A stretch of DNA of 64,000 nucleotides from CBDCKR01 sp964572045 (GCA_964572045.1 CAZNEI010000001.1:62001-126000), one strand, 5' to 3'. Shown: positions 26,231 to 35,699, counted from the stretch's first letter. The notes: generated by a model from the letters alone, not told the origin. Made by a program: numbers and translations.

Positions 26231-26901
26231 ACAGGGAGCACCCGCCGCGACGTCACTTCCACGACGAGCTGGATGAGCTCCAGGAGCGACTCCTTGAGAT
26301 GGCAGGCCTCGTCGAGGACCTGATCGGCCAAGCCGTCGGGGCGGTGGGCCAGTGGGACGCCTCGGCCGCCAAGGCGGTCAGGAAGGGAGACAACCGAGTC
26401 GACGAACTGGAGGTCGAGATCGACGAGCGGGTCGTGGAGCTGCTGGCGCTGCAGCAGCCTGTGGCTACGGATCTTCGGCAGATCATCGCCACCAACAAGC
26501 TCTCCAACGATCTCGAGCGCATGGGCGACCACGCGGTCAACATCGCAAAGGCGGCGAAACGCCTGAGGAAGACTGATCCGCTCCCCGAAGTACGGGAGTT
26601 CGCAGACATGGCCGAGGCTGCGCGGGCGATGGTCTCCGACGCACTGGCGGCGTATGTCTCGCGGGACGTCGAGACTGCGCGGCGGGTGTGCCTTGCCGAC
26701 GACCACGTAGACCGCTTGCGCCGCTCGATCTTCGGGACTCTACTCGACCAAATGACCGAGGACCCAAAGCGCATCGGCGGAGCGCTTCAGCTTCTCCTGG
26801 TGTCGCAGAACCTTGAGCGAATCGCGGATCTCGCGACCAACATCTGCGAAGACATCGTGTTCTTGGTCGAGGGGCACTCCATCAAGCACGGGTTGGGCTG
26901 A
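26227..26901 (+). CDS. phoU: Phosphate signalling protein PhoU
   Basis: PhoU (224 residues) is a cytoplasmic all-alpha protein of two similar three-helix bundles. Metal-binding helices contain KGDNRVDELEVEIDE and NDLERMGDHAVNIAK in the first half and LADDHVDRLRR and NLERIADLATNICED in the second. It links Pst transport state to PhoR, keeping the regulon off when phosphate is plentiful. It is the last gene of the run, and the next gene is on the opposite strand. Confidence 0.96.
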   Translation: MNREHPPRRHFHDELDELQERLLEMAGLVEDLIGQAVGAVGQWDASAAKAVRKGDNRVDELEVEIDERVVELLALQQPVATDLRQIIATNKLSNDLERMGDHAVNIAKAAKRLRKTDPLPEVREFADMAEAARAMVSDALAAYVSRDVETARRVCLADDHVDRLRRSIFGTLLDQMTEDPKRIGGALQLLLVSQNLERIADLATNICEDIVFLVEGHSIKHGLG

Positions 26902-27037
26902 GCCGGCCCCGGAATCACCCCCGTCCCGCTGTCACCCGACCCGCTCCGAAGGACCCGTGTGGATCGCTCCGGCAGTCGAGTCGTCCGGGTTGCTTCCCTA
27001 ACTCCTAAGCCCGAGCGGCACTCTCGTCGGGGCACCG

Positions 27038-28252
27038 CTATCGTTCCTCGATCGACAGGTTCACCAGTTGGCGAAAGCGATTCAGCGGGTTCTCGCCTCG
27101 TGGAGTCTGGGTGAAGACCAGCCCGACCAAGCTGCGACCGGGATCGACCCAGGCGTTCGTCCCGTCCGAGCCGCCGTGGCCGAAGGTGCCGTTGGCGAGG
27201 CGCCAGCCGTAGCCGTAATACGTCGCGTCCTCGTCGATCCCCGACACGCGGACCTTGGGCGAGGTCATGTGCTGCACCGCCTGGGGCGCGAGGACCCTGA
27301 CCCCGCCGTAGATCCCTCCGTTCAAGAACATCTGGCAGAAGATCGCGTAGTCCCAGGTGGTCGAGATCATTCCGCCGGAAGCACGGGAGAACGGATAGGC
27401 CACAGGGCCACCCGGCGTTCCGCCCGGCTTCCATTCCCCTTCGTCGCCGCGCTCGTAATAGACGGCACCCATGCGGTCGAGCTTTCCCCCGAGCTCATGC
27501 CCTTCGTGATGGTTGTAGCTGTCCTCCATCCCCAGCGGCTCGTAGATCGTCTTCCTGAGGCGATCCTCCAGCGGCTCGCCGCCCGCGATCTCGATCAGTG
27601 CGCCCAACGTGTTGAAGCCCGGATTGCTGTAGCTGTAGCTCTCGCCTGGAGGGACCTCGGCACCCACTCTTCCGAAACGGGACGCCTCGAGCTGGAGCGT
27701 CGGAGCACCCGGATGCTCGGGCGTGGGCTCCATGAGCGGCTGCACGAAGAGAGTGGGGATTCGGAGGCCGGCCGTATGGGACAGGAGGTGCCCGATGGTG
27801 ATGAACCCGGAGCGGTAGTTGTCCCACTCGGGCAGGTACTCCCGGACTAGGTCGTCGTAATCGAGTCTGCCTTCCTCGACGAGTTGCGCTATGGCGGTGG
27901 CGACGACCGGCTTGGTGTTCGAGGCCATGCGGAACAACGTGTTTCGTTCCATCGGGAGCCGAAGCCCTTTGTCCCTCCACCCGAACGCCTCGTGGACGAC
28001 GATGCGTCCCTTGCGCGCGACGAGCACGACGGCTCCGACTAGGTCGTCCCGTGCGACGGCTTCCTCGTACAGTCCGACGGCGCCTGCGAGTACGGCGGCG
28101 GACATGCCAACAGCTTCGGGCTCTCCGTAGGAGAGGATGTGGGGCCCTTGACCCTCAACCGCCGAGGGAGCCAGACAGGACCCGAGGACCAGGGCCGTGA
28201 TGCCCGGAGAAAGAAGCCTGTGAGATGTGGTCCAAGATGTGCAGTGCGTCAT
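27038..28252 (-). CDS. Beta-lactamase-family serine hydrolase (class C/esterase-like), exported
   Basis: The 404-residue protein has an N-terminal hydrophobic segment with a possible lipobox (LGSC), so it is exported and perhaps lipid-anchored. The serine-hydrolase motifs are MASNTKPV (S-x2-K, Ser111 and Lys114) and SYSNPGF (Y-x-N). A late GHGGSDG takes the place of the KTG box. This is the beta-lactamase/EstB/D-aminopeptidase superfamily. Real targets may be esters, D-amino peptides or cell-wall fragments, and antibiotic resistance should not be assumed. The start at 28252 (ATG) is preferred to 28270. Confidence 0.85.
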   Translation of the reverse strand: MTHCTSWTTSHRLLSPGITALVLGSCLAPSAVEGQGPHILSYGEPEAVGMSAAVLAGAVGLYEEAVARDDLVGAVVLVARKGRIVVHEAFGWRDKGLRLPMERNTLFRMASNTKPVVATAIAQLVEEGRLDYDDLVREYLPEWDNYRSGFITIGHLLSHTAGLRIPTLFVQPLMEPTPEHPGAPTLQLEASRFGRVGAEVPPGESYSYSNPGFNTLGALIEIAGGEPLEDRLRKTIYEPLGMEDSYNHHEGHELGGKLDRMGAVYYERGDEGEWKPGGTPGGPVAYPFSRASGGMISTTWDYAIFCQMFLNGGIYGGVRVLAPQAVQHMTSPKVRVSGIDEDATYYGYGWRLANGTFGHGGSDGTNAWVDPGRSLVGLVFTQTPRGENPLNRFRQLVNLSIEER

Positions 28253-28419
28253 GTCAGGTCCTCCGCTCACGCCGGGACTCCGGCCCGCGTCATGCCGCCC
28301 GCCGGCCCGAGGCGTCTCGACTCCGGCCCAGCCAAGACGTGGGAATAACCACGGCCGGTGCGGTTGTGCCGGCTCCGACCCGAAGCTACGGGCGAAGGGC
28401 CTTCAGGGGAAAGAAACCC

Positions 28420-29868
28420 CTAGCGGAGCGGAGGAGGCAGGCCCCGGACCGGGACAGGAGCTGGCCTACACGCCGGCGGGGTACCAAGCCGTTCGGGAGC
28501 CGTGCCGAGCACCCGCTCGGCGGCCAACGCGACCGCGAGCAGCTTCTCGTCCTGGTGTGGGGGCGCCACGAGCTGGAGCCCGACCGGCATCCCCGTCTCG
28601 TCGAGTCCGATCGGCAGGGTGACGGCACAGAGACCGAGCAGGCTGGCCGGGGAGGTGGGCGCGAGGGCCCCTAGGTTCACCTCGACGTAGCGGTCGAGCT
28701 CGGAGACGTCCGACAAGGGTGGGGGGGTGAGGATTGCGGTGGGGAGCGCCAGCACGTCGACCCGGTCGAATAGGGTGTGGGCTCGCCCCACGAGCCGGTC
28801 ACGTTCGACCAACGCTTCCCGGTATTCGAAGGAGTCGAGCCGTGGCGCCCCCGCCAACCTCTGGCCGACACTCGGGTGCAGGATCTCCAGCCATTCGGGC
28901 AGGTCCCGCCTCAGGAACGCCAAGCACTCTGCGGCAGCGATGCCCCCGTTCTCGTAGAGGCCCCGCGCCGCGTCGAGGAGGTGCCCGTCCAACTCCGTGC
29001 GCGCCCATCCTGAGGAGCCGAGCTCACTAAGCGTCACGTGGAGGCGCTCTGCGATGTCCGGCTGACAGTCCCTCCAGATTCGGCACCGGGGAATCCCGAC
29101 GGAGATGCCGGCAGCCTCCCTCCCCGAGATTTCACGGAAGAACGCCCGGGGATCGCCCCAGGCGGGGTCGATGGCGCCGAAGAAGAAGGCGCTGTCCTCG
29201 GCCGAGCGCGCGAGGGCGCCAACCGTGTCGAGGGTTGGACTCAGCGGCACGACACCCGCCACCGGCCATCGCCCGAGGGTCGTCCTATGGCCAACCGTGC
29301 CGGTCATCGAGGCCGGGATGCGGATCGAGCCGCCGGTGTCGGATCCCAGGGCCAGCAGAGCTGAGCCGGTCCATAGGCTCACGCCGGCGCCGCACGACGA
29401 GCCGCCGGGGATGCGAGCGACCTCCGCGTCCCAGGGATTCCAGGGCGTGTCCCAGTGCGGGTTGACGCCGACCGCTCCAAAGGCGAGCTCGACCGTGTGC
29501 GTCTTCCCTGTGAAGACGGCGCCCTGGCTCCGGAGCCGGTGGATCAGCCAGGCATCGGTCTCCCATGTTCTGGGCAGCCGGCGGGCCGTGCCGGCGAAAG
29601 TGGGCAGCCCCTCCACTCCGTACAGGTCCTTCACGGAGACGGGGATCCCGCAGAAGGGCGGCGGCTCGGACTCGGCACGGAGCCGTTCGTCGGCTCCTCG
29701 GGCCGCGTCCCGTGCACCCTTCGGGTCCCAATGCTTGTAGGCAGCGAGGCTCGACTCCGTCGCCTCGTGGCGCCTGATCGTCTCCTCAGTCAGCTCGGTG
29801 GCGGACACCTCGCGCCGGCGTAGCGCCCCGGCAATCTCTGCAAGTGGACGCTCGAAGATCATGGTCAT
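28420..29868 (-). CDS. Amidase-signature hydrolase
   Basis: The 482-residue enzyme has the amidase-signature catalytic triad. Lys80 is in VSVKDLYG, the cis-Ser is in GGSSCGAG (about residue 158), and the nucleophile Ser181 is in GSDTGGSIRIPAS. It resembles stand-alone amidases and the GatA fold. No gatB or gatC is nearby, so a role in tRNA amidation is unlikely. The substrate is unknown. The starts at 29868 and 29862 are both ATG, with no strong ribosome site. There is no signal peptide. A second amidase is at 30716. Confidence 0.85.
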   Translation of the reverse strand: MTMIFERPLAEIAGALRRREVSATELTEETIRRHEATESSLAAYKHWDPKGARDAARGADERLRAESEPPPFCGIPVSVKDLYGVEGLPTFAGTARRLPRTWETDAWLIHRLRSQGAVFTGKTHTVELAFGAVGVNPHWDTPWNPWDAEVARIPGGSSCGAGVSLWTGSALLALGSDTGGSIRIPASMTGTVGHRTTLGRWPVAGVVPLSPTLDTVGALARSAEDSAFFFGAIDPAWGDPRAFFREISGREAAGISVGIPRCRIWRDCQPDIAERLHVTLSELGSSGWARTELDGHLLDAARGLYENGGIAAAECLAFLRRDLPEWLEILHPSVGQRLAGAPRLDSFEYREALVERDRLVGRAHTLFDRVDVLALPTAILTPPPLSDVSELDRYVEVNLGALAPTSPASLLGLCAVTLPIGLDETGMPVGLQLVAPPHQDEKLLAVALAAERVLGTAPERLGTPPACRPAPVPVRGLPPPLR

Positions 29869-29997
29869 GGGAAGAGGATATTCCGATCGGAGTCGGACGG
29901 CGAGCCGGGCCTCGCTCCCTGGCATCCCGTGCCCTTGCTTCCCGGGAGTGCCCGCTCTACCGTGCATCGCGCTTCCATCGTGCCCCGGGTTCCGCCC

Positions 29998-30696
29998 ATG
30001 ACGTCCAGGCCGCCGATGACCGGAGAGTGCGATCGCCGCACGTTTCTGCGCCGTGCGGCGGCCGCCGGTATGGCGGCTCCAGCGATTCCCGCCCTAGGGT
30101 GCGTGCCCGAGGGGGTGCCCGAGGACCACCAGGCGGCCGACGCAGATTCCGCCATGGACCGGCCGATCCTACTGCCCTGGGCCCCGGATGCCGTCCGCGT
30201 TGCCGCACCGATGGCCGAACTGCCGATGGCCTACGTGTCGAGAGGCCTTCAACGGGTGTTCATCGATCACGCCTTCCGAGGCCGGGTGCAGGTCGCGTTG
30301 GCCGCTCACATCTCGGTGAGTTCAGGGCTCTGGCGTATCCCGCTCCTGGGAGACGATCTGCGCGTTCCCGTCTCCCCCGACGACGCGCTCCGGGAATTCG
30401 AGGAAGCAGATATCGGTGAGTGGGATCCCGCAACCTACCCGATGGAGGGTGACTACCGGATTCGGGGCGGTCGCCGCACGAGAATCACGTTGGCGTTCGA
30501 CTGCGTGCCGCTGGCCGGAAAAGACGGATGGGTAAGCGCCGGGCCGTTGGAGATCTTGCGATGCCGCGGCGGTGGCGAGGAGCCGTGCCTGGAGGCGCTC
30601 ATGGGCGTGGGGACGGGGCGACGCTACTCGGCCCGATACTGTGCAGATCCGACGAGGGAGGTCCGCCTGGTAACCTGGGCCTGTCCCGACCCCTGA
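29998..30696 (+). CDS. Tat-exported putative lipoprotein, unknown function
   Basis: The 232-residue protein has a twin-arginine signal (DRRTFLRRAAAAG) followed by a short hydrophobic run and a Cys in PALGC. It is thus probably a Tat-exported lipoprotein, folded in the cytoplasm before export. The mature part is predicted to be mostly beta and contains a YRIRGGRRTRITLAFDC stretch. No cofactor motif is visible, though Tat use hints at folding or complex assembly before export. It lies divergently between two amidase genes. I do not recognise the family. Confidence 0.65.
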   Translation: MTSRPPMTGECDRRTFLRRAAAAGMAAPAIPALGCVPEGVPEDHQAADADSAMDRPILLPWAPDAVRVAAPMAELPMAYVSRGLQRVFIDHAFRGRVQVALAAHISVSSGLWRIPLLGDDLRVPVSPDDALREFEEADIGEWDPATYPMEGDYRIRGGRRTRITLAFDCVPLAGKDGWVSAGPLEILRCRGGGEEPCLEALMGVGTGRRYSARYCADPTREVRLVTWACPDP

Positions 30697-30715
30697 GCGC
30701 CTGCGACGATTCGGA

Positions 30716-32026
30716 TCAAACCAGGGCGCGATGTACCCATTCGGCAGCGGCTAGTGTGTCGAGGTCTCGGTGCCGACGCCCGACGACCTGTAGCCCGATC
30801 GGCAACCCGGCCGGACCCAGAAACGCCGGGACGGTTACGCACGGAGTCTCCACGACCGTCCAGATCGCGTTGAAAGAGGGATCACCTGTCGATTCAAGTC
30901 CCCGCGGTGCCTCCCCTGTCGCCGGAGGGGTGACGAGGATGTCGACATCGGTCCAGATCTCGTCGACGAGGACGACGCACCGGTCTTGGAGCATACGGGC
31001 GGCAGCGTATTCCTCTGGAGGCGTCACGGCGCCTTCGCGGAGGAGGGCCCTCAGATCCTCGCTGAGCAGGGCCGGGTGCTCGCGGAGCTCGTATGATAGA
31101 GCCCGCGCGGCTTCGAATCCCGCGATACGCCGTTGGGCGTCGAGCAGTCCGTCGCACGCGGTCGGCAGCTCCACGCTGCTCACCCGCGCTCCGGCCTCCT
31201 GGAGACGAGCGGTTGCCTTCGCAAGGTGGGCCTCCATGACGTCATGCGCGCGATCCCACGCCGGAGAGCGGCAAACTCCGACCCTCGGAGGAGCCTCAAG
31301 AGGCTGGAGAGGGAATAAGCTGCGGTTCACGAGCACGCTTGCCGCCAGCGCGACGTCGGGCACCGAGCGGGCCATGATCCCGACCGTGTCGAGGCTTTGC
31401 GAGAAGGATTTGAGGCCCGACCTCTCGATCCAGTTGAACGTGGGCTTGTAGCCCACGATGCCGCAGAACGACGCCGGCCGGATCACCGATCCCGCCGTCT
31501 GTGTGCCCAGGGCCAGCGGGACCATGAGATCTGCGACCGACGCCGCAGAGCCCTGGGAGGATCCTCCCGGAGTGTGCATGAGGTGATGCGGATTGCGCGT
31601 GGGGCCCGGATCGGTGAACGCCAGTTCGGCTGTGACCGTCTTTCCGATGATGACGGCCCCCGCGTCTCGGAGCAGCCTCACGCACGACGCGTCGTGCGCC
31701 GGGCGATGCTTCCTCCAGATCGGGGATCCATACGCAGTAGGCATCCCGCACGTGTCGAAGATGTCCTTGATCGCCACGGCGATCCCGTGTAGGGGGCTCC
31801 TGGTCCTTCCCTTGTCCCTTTCCTCGTCGCGGGCTCGGGCGTCGGCGAGTGCCCGGTCCCACGCCACTTGTGTAAAGGCCCGGACTTCGGAATCCCGCGC
31901 TTGGATCCGTGCCAGGCAGTCCTCAAGGAGCTCGGTCGAGGTCGGGGGAGGCCGTCGCGCGATCAGGTCCGTCGCCGTCAGCGTGTTGAGCTCGCCCACG
32001 TGGGTGCTCCTTCCGCAGCAGAGCAA
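30716..32026 (-). CDS. Amidase-signature hydrolase (second copy)
   Basis: The 436-residue enzyme has the amidase-signature triad: Lys87 in VAIKDIFD, the cis-Ser at about 157 in GGSSQGSA and the nucleophile Ser180 in TQTAGSVIRPAS. It is not a close copy of the amidase at 28420, so this is not a recent duplication. No GatB/C partner is nearby. An in-frame GTG at 31999 may be the true start, since the first nine residues are atypical. The substrate is unknown. Confidence 0.85.
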   Translation of the reverse strand: MLCCGRSTHVGELNTLTATDLIARRPPPTSTELLEDCLARIQARDSEVRAFTQVAWDRALADARARDEERDKGRTRSPLHGIAVAIKDIFDTCGMPTAYGSPIWRKHRPAHDASCVRLLRDAGAVIIGKTVTAELAFTDPGPTRNPHHLMHTPGGSSQGSAASVADLMVPLALGTQTAGSVIRPASFCGIVGYKPTFNWIERSGLKSFSQSLDTVGIMARSVPDVALAASVLVNRSLFPLQPLEAPPRVGVCRSPAWDRAHDVMEAHLAKATARLQEAGARVSSVELPTACDGLLDAQRRIAGFEAARALSYELREHPALLSEDLRALLREGAVTPPEEYAAARMLQDRCVVLVDEIWTDVDILVTPPATGEAPRGLESTGDPSFNAIWTVVETPCVTVPAFLGPAGLPIGLQVVGRRHRDLDTLAAAEWVHRALV

Positions 32027-32067
32027 GGGGATCCCCGGGGCCCCCTGCTGGTCTTCGTCGTTTCGGT

Positions 32068-32970
32068 CTACACGTTGAAGTGCGCCCCGACAATGGCCCC
32101 GTCTGGCGCCACACGAACGCGCAACTCACCGAAGCGCCCTCCGAAGTTTCTGGTGCGCAAGTCCCTGCACAGAAGCTCCGAGCCATCCGGCGTCGCGGTT
32201 GCCTCGACCACGTGGTACGCCTTCGACAGGCTCCGCATCAGTCGATATTCGGGGAGCGCCATCAAGGGGCGAGACCACGACTCGTCGAGGATCTCTTGGG
32301 TGCCATCTTCGGAGATCCGGCCCCCACGGGCGTCGAGCCTGAAGAGGCGGGCCACGGGTCCCTCCCTGGCCATGCCCAGGAACTCCCATGGAATCAGGGC
32401 GCTGGGAACCAACGAGACGGTCCCCGTCGGACTCAACCGGACGGCCCTGCGGTGAAGGACGGCTTTCGCACCCCAGTAGGCTGCCAGGACGAAAGCGTAG
32501 ATCCCGGGGATGAGCCAAGCGACCTCCCTGCCCTGTGACCATGTCCAACCGACGTGGCCGGCGGCGGAGACCGAGACGGCGAGCACGACGGCGTCGATAA
32601 AGAAGACCCAGTCCAGAGACCACCGCCGGTGCGAGAACGGAGCGAGCACGGTAATTCCATATGTGTTGGTGGTGTCCATGAAGCTGTGCAAGAGCATGGC
32701 GGCCACAAGGGCCGCGGGCGCGTGGGGAGCCCGAACGCCGACTGCGGCCAAGCCGGCTCCGAACACCACGCCGATAGCGGCGATCACCGGTGGGGAGTGC
32801 GTGTAGGTCTGGTGTGCCCGGAGGAAGGCCCGTTTGCCGAACACTCGGCTGGCGGCGTCTAGGTCCGGCAACACCGATCCCAGCATGAAGGCGGCTGCGG
32901 CCTCCGGATGGGTGGATGCCACCGGGCTCGAGAGCACCACGCCGACGATTGCGTGCGTTACGGGGTCCAT
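32068..32970 (-). CDS. YdjM/YfhP-family membrane metal-dependent hydrolase-like protein
   Basis: The 300-residue protein starts MDPVTHAIVG and contains the conserved metal-site residues of this inner-membrane family: D/H in GSVLPDLD, HxxYTHS, and LLHSFMDTTNTYG. Several hydrophobic segments cover about residues 60-170. The C-terminal half is soluble and unusual for the family, with an alpha/beta domain of unknown role. Members are poorly characterised. It is 41 bases upstream of the second amidase on the same strand, so the two may be co-transcribed. Confidence 0.8.
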   Translation of the reverse strand: MDPVTHAIVGVVLSSPVASTHPEAAAAFMLGSVLPDLDAASRVFGKRAFLRAHQTYTHSPPVIAAIGVVFGAGLAAVGVRAPHAPAALVAAMLLHSFMDTTNTYGITVLAPFSHRRWSLDWVFFIDAVVLAVSVSAAGHVGWTWSQGREVAWLIPGIYAFVLAAYWGAKAVLHRRAVRLSPTGTVSLVPSALIPWEFLGMAREGPVARLFRLDARGGRISEDGTQEILDESWSRPLMALPEYRLMRSLSKAYHVVEATATPDGSELLCRDLRTRNFGGRFGELRVRVAPDGAIVGAHFNV

Positions 32971-33075
32971 GCGGGTTCAGCGCTCATGGCTGTGGAAGCC
33001 CAGATGGATGCGCCCCGGCTTGACCGGGTCAGCTCGCCGGGCGCGGCGCAGTCCGCCCGACCGCACAAGAAGAGA

Positions 33076-33098
33076 TTCCCGAAGCGGCCCCTCGGGAA
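33076..33098 (-). terminator. Probable intrinsic terminator after the DUF5916 gene
   Basis: A 7-base inverted repeat (TTCCCGA at 33076-33082, TCGGGAA at 33092-33098) with a 9-base loop lies about 45 bases past the stop of the minus-strand barrel gene. On the minus strand the stem is followed by a T-rich stretch (TCTCTTCTTG), as in Rho-independent terminators. Confidence 0.5.
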
Positions 33099-33142
33099 CC
33101 GGTCCTGGAAAAGAGAACTCGAGGCTGCGCGGATCGCCACTA

Positions 33143-35446
33143 CTAGAACCGGTACGTGTAGTTGAGCTTGGCGCTCGCCCCCCGGGAAAGGGTGAAGAAC
33201 TCGCGCTCCCTGTCAAAGAGCCCGTCGCCGAAGTTCTGCCAGTTCTGGGTGAAGACGAGAAAGAGTTCGTTTCCGGGTGTGACGATGTACCTGCTCCGCA
33301 GGAACAGGCCCATGACCTCAGTGACGTCGTCGTACTGAATGTTGCCCAGGACGTTGGCCAAGGGCGTGATGTTCCACTCGCCTTCGAGTCTGAAGAGGTT
33401 CGCGTCGAAGGAGCCCTCGGGCAGCTCGACGCTGTTGGCCTCCACCTCGGCGGAGAGGAGGATGCCGGGCTTCGGGCGAACGTCCAGCGTGGCCTCGACC
33501 TGTCTGCGGTCTCCGCTCCAAAACCCTCCCCAGCGTACTGTGGTTCGAGTGGACAGCATCCGCCGGCTTGCTGTGCGTGCCGACAGCGACCACTCCCAGT
33601 TCGTGTATTCCCCCTCCCCGAGAACGACGCCATCGCTGATCTCAAACGGGGCGTCGAGAAACTCGTGCTGGCGCTGGAGTTCGATATCGATGTTGTCTTG
33701 GCTCTCGAAATCCATGTCGAAGACGGTGATCTGCCACTGCTGCTCCTCGGCGATGCCCGTCTCGATGTCCTCAAGGTGCCGGAACTGAACCGAGAACTCG
33801 AGCTGACGGAGCCAGTCGATGTTCGGGCGAGGATTCCAGGCGAATCGAGGCTCGACGCGCCGGAATCCGTTTCGGGCCACGAATCCCACGGCCGGCCGGT
33901 AGTCGTCTCCGAACTCCCGGTAGGAGACGTGTGCATACCAGATGTCGTTCGGATAGCTCATCCGGATGCCGCGCGCCGTGAGGTCCGAGAGCGACCGTGC
34001 GACGTCGCGGTCGGGGTTCGAGTTCCAGGCGGCGAACGCCTGGAAGGTGAAGTTCTTGTCGCCAAAGAGCCGGGAGGTGGTGAGGTAGAGGTCCCCTCCC
34101 AAGGTATGGCGGTCCTTCGGGGCTATGGCGGTTACATCCTCGGGGTCGGCGCCGGTGGCGCGGCGTGTGTAGATGGCGCCGATCGTCGATTGCTCGAAAA
34201 TGCCGCGCTTGACCCGGGCCACGGTGAAGTTCTCACCTGCAAACGTGCCCCCGTCGATGTCTGCGGACTTGAGTTCAGCGGTGTTTACGTGAATGAACCC
34301 GAGCTCGTACCGGCCTGACTGGCCAGCGAGCCGGCTGGCGTAGTTGATGGGAACCTGCTCCCCCTCAAGGAGCCCGATTCGCCGGCTGAAGTACGGCTCA
34401 GCCCCGTTGCTCGGCGCGAAGCTGTAGACGCCCGAGCCCTCGAGAAAGAAGTCGCGCCGCTCGGGAAACCGAAGAGGAAAGCGCGTCAGGTTGAGGCGCC
34501 GCTCGTCCACCTCCGCCTCGGCGAAGTCCGTGTTCGCGCTCACCCCCGCCCTCAGGCTCGGGGTGATGTTGTAATTCACGTCCAGCCCGATGTCGCTCGG
34601 ATACGTCGTGGGATCGGTCTCCCCCGGCACGTTCTTCCAGTTCGTCACGGCGTAGGGAACCGCTTCCAGCCCGATTCCCTGGGAGATCCCGCTGAGGCCC
34701 GTGAGCCGTCCGGCGTGGACGGGCTGCCGGAGGCTCTGGTTGCGCCGCCACCCGCGCCACAGGATTTCCTCGTTCTTGCGCCGGATCGTGCGTTGGAAGT
34801 TGATGCCCCACGTATCAGAGGTAGGATCGAAGTTCAGGGTGCGGAAGGGGATCCGGATCTCCAGCGACCAGCCGTCGGGCCGAATGAAGGTATCGACTTC
34901 CCAGATGCCGTCCCATGCCCGGCCGCCGCCACCCCCCCCGCCGCCTCCTCCTCGACCTCCTCCTCCCGAGATCAGCGCGTCCCCCATCACCCCGGCCGCG
35001 TTGGTCTCGAAGAAGTACCCCGTGCGACCGTCCCGGAAGGTGTCGAGGATCCACATAAAGCGGTCGTCCGCGCTCAGAAAGCCGTCCCGCCGCCTCTGAA
35101 AGACCTGAATCCCCTCTGGATCGTCGAAGAGGATGGCGCCGATGTAGATGGCGTCCTCGTCGAAAACGACTCGGATCTCGGTCCGCTCCGATGGCACGCC
35201 GCCTTCGACCGGTTCCTGCTGCGTGAAGTCGGTGATCGGCACCGCCCTGGCCCACGCTTCCTCGTCGATCCGCCCATCCACATCGATCTCTCCGCCGTTG
35301 TCGAGTGAGAGCGCGATCAGAGGAACAAGCGCGTCGTCGCTTCCCGCGCTGGCCGACACCTGGCCCGCGAGAGGTTGGACGAGGCCGAACAACACTGCCG
35401 GGAGGAGGATCCCGCGGGGCACGACTCGAACCGGGCTCTGCGCCAT
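33143..35446 (-). CDS. Outer-membrane CBM9-like/DUF5916 beta-barrel protein
   Basis: This 767-residue protein has a signal peptide and a carbohydrate-binding-type domain (about residues 40-200, with IDVDGRIDEEAWARA, a CBM9-like start). A long barrel-like C-terminal region ends in aromatic-rich strands and a final YTYRF, typical of outer-membrane proteins. DUF5916 proteins are common in Bacteroidota and Gemmatimonadota and have no established substrate. A Gly-rich tract near residue 160-175 includes a run of eight G bases on the coding strand (34932-34939), a possible slippage site. A decayed relative lies just past its start. Confidence 0.85.
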   Translation of the reverse strand: MAQSPVRVVPRGILLPAVLFGLVQPLAGQVSASAGSDDALVPLIALSLDNGGEIDVDGRIDEEAWARAVPITDFTQQEPVEGGVPSERTEIRVVFDEDAIYIGAILFDDPEGIQVFQRRRDGFLSADDRFMWILDTFRDGRTGYFFETNAAGVMGDALISGGGGRGGGGGGGGGGRAWDGIWEVDTFIRPDGWSLEIRIPFRTLNFDPTSDTWGINFQRTIRRKNEEILWRGWRRNQSLRQPVHAGRLTGLSGISQGIGLEAVPYAVTNWKNVPGETDPTTYPSDIGLDVNYNITPSLRAGVSANTDFAEAEVDERRLNLTRFPLRFPERRDFFLEGSGVYSFAPSNGAEPYFSRRIGLLEGEQVPINYASRLAGQSGRYELGFIHVNTAELKSADIDGGTFAGENFTVARVKRGIFEQSTIGAIYTRRATGADPEDVTAIAPKDRHTLGGDLYLTTSRLFGDKNFTFQAFAAWNSNPDRDVARSLSDLTARGIRMSYPNDIWYAHVSYREFGDDYRPAVGFVARNGFRRVEPRFAWNPRPNIDWLRQLEFSVQFRHLEDIETGIAEEQQWQITVFDMDFESQDNIDIELQRQHEFLDAPFEISDGVVLGEGEYTNWEWSLSARTASRRMLSTRTTVRWGGFWSGDRRQVEATLDVRPKPGILLSAEVEANSVELPEGSFDANLFRLEGEWNITPLANVLGNIQYDDVTEVMGLFLRSRYIVTPGNELFLVFTQNWQNFGDGLFDREREFFTLSRGASAKLNYTYRF

Positions 35447-35699
35447 CTATCGTCGACTCTTGCAGGTGAGAAGGCGTCCGGCGTCCGCCGATGGGAAGGT
35501 GGGGCGGCTCCTTCGAGGACACGTGCTGGCCGCCGGATGTTGGAGATCGGAGGACACCGAGTCAACAGGGGAGGCACTCCATTCGATGATGATCCGGCTG
35601 GATGTCACTCCGAACGGGAACGGCAGCCGGACGGTGGCCACCTCGATCGACGCCCGAAGGTGGCCGAGCACGGATTCGAGGAGTCGGCCCCCACAGCAC

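Noticed and set aside
27038..28252. Antibiotic-resistance beta-lactamase
   Set aside because: The protein has the superfamily S-x2-K and Y-x-N motifs, but the KTG box is replaced and the family is mostly esterases and peptidases, so resistance is not claimed.
28405..28421. AGGGG/CCCCT hairpin at the end of the first amidase gene
   Set aside because: The stem is only five bases, overlaps the stop codon and has no T run, so it is not called a terminator.
32834..34318. Long plus-strand frame opposite the DUF5916 gene
   Set aside because: Antisense to a well-supported outer-membrane protein, with no recognisable domain.
34932..34939. A frameshift or sequencing error in the Gly-rich tract
   Set aside because: The reading frame continues cleanly through the tract to a typical barrel end, so I keep the gene intact and only note the tract.
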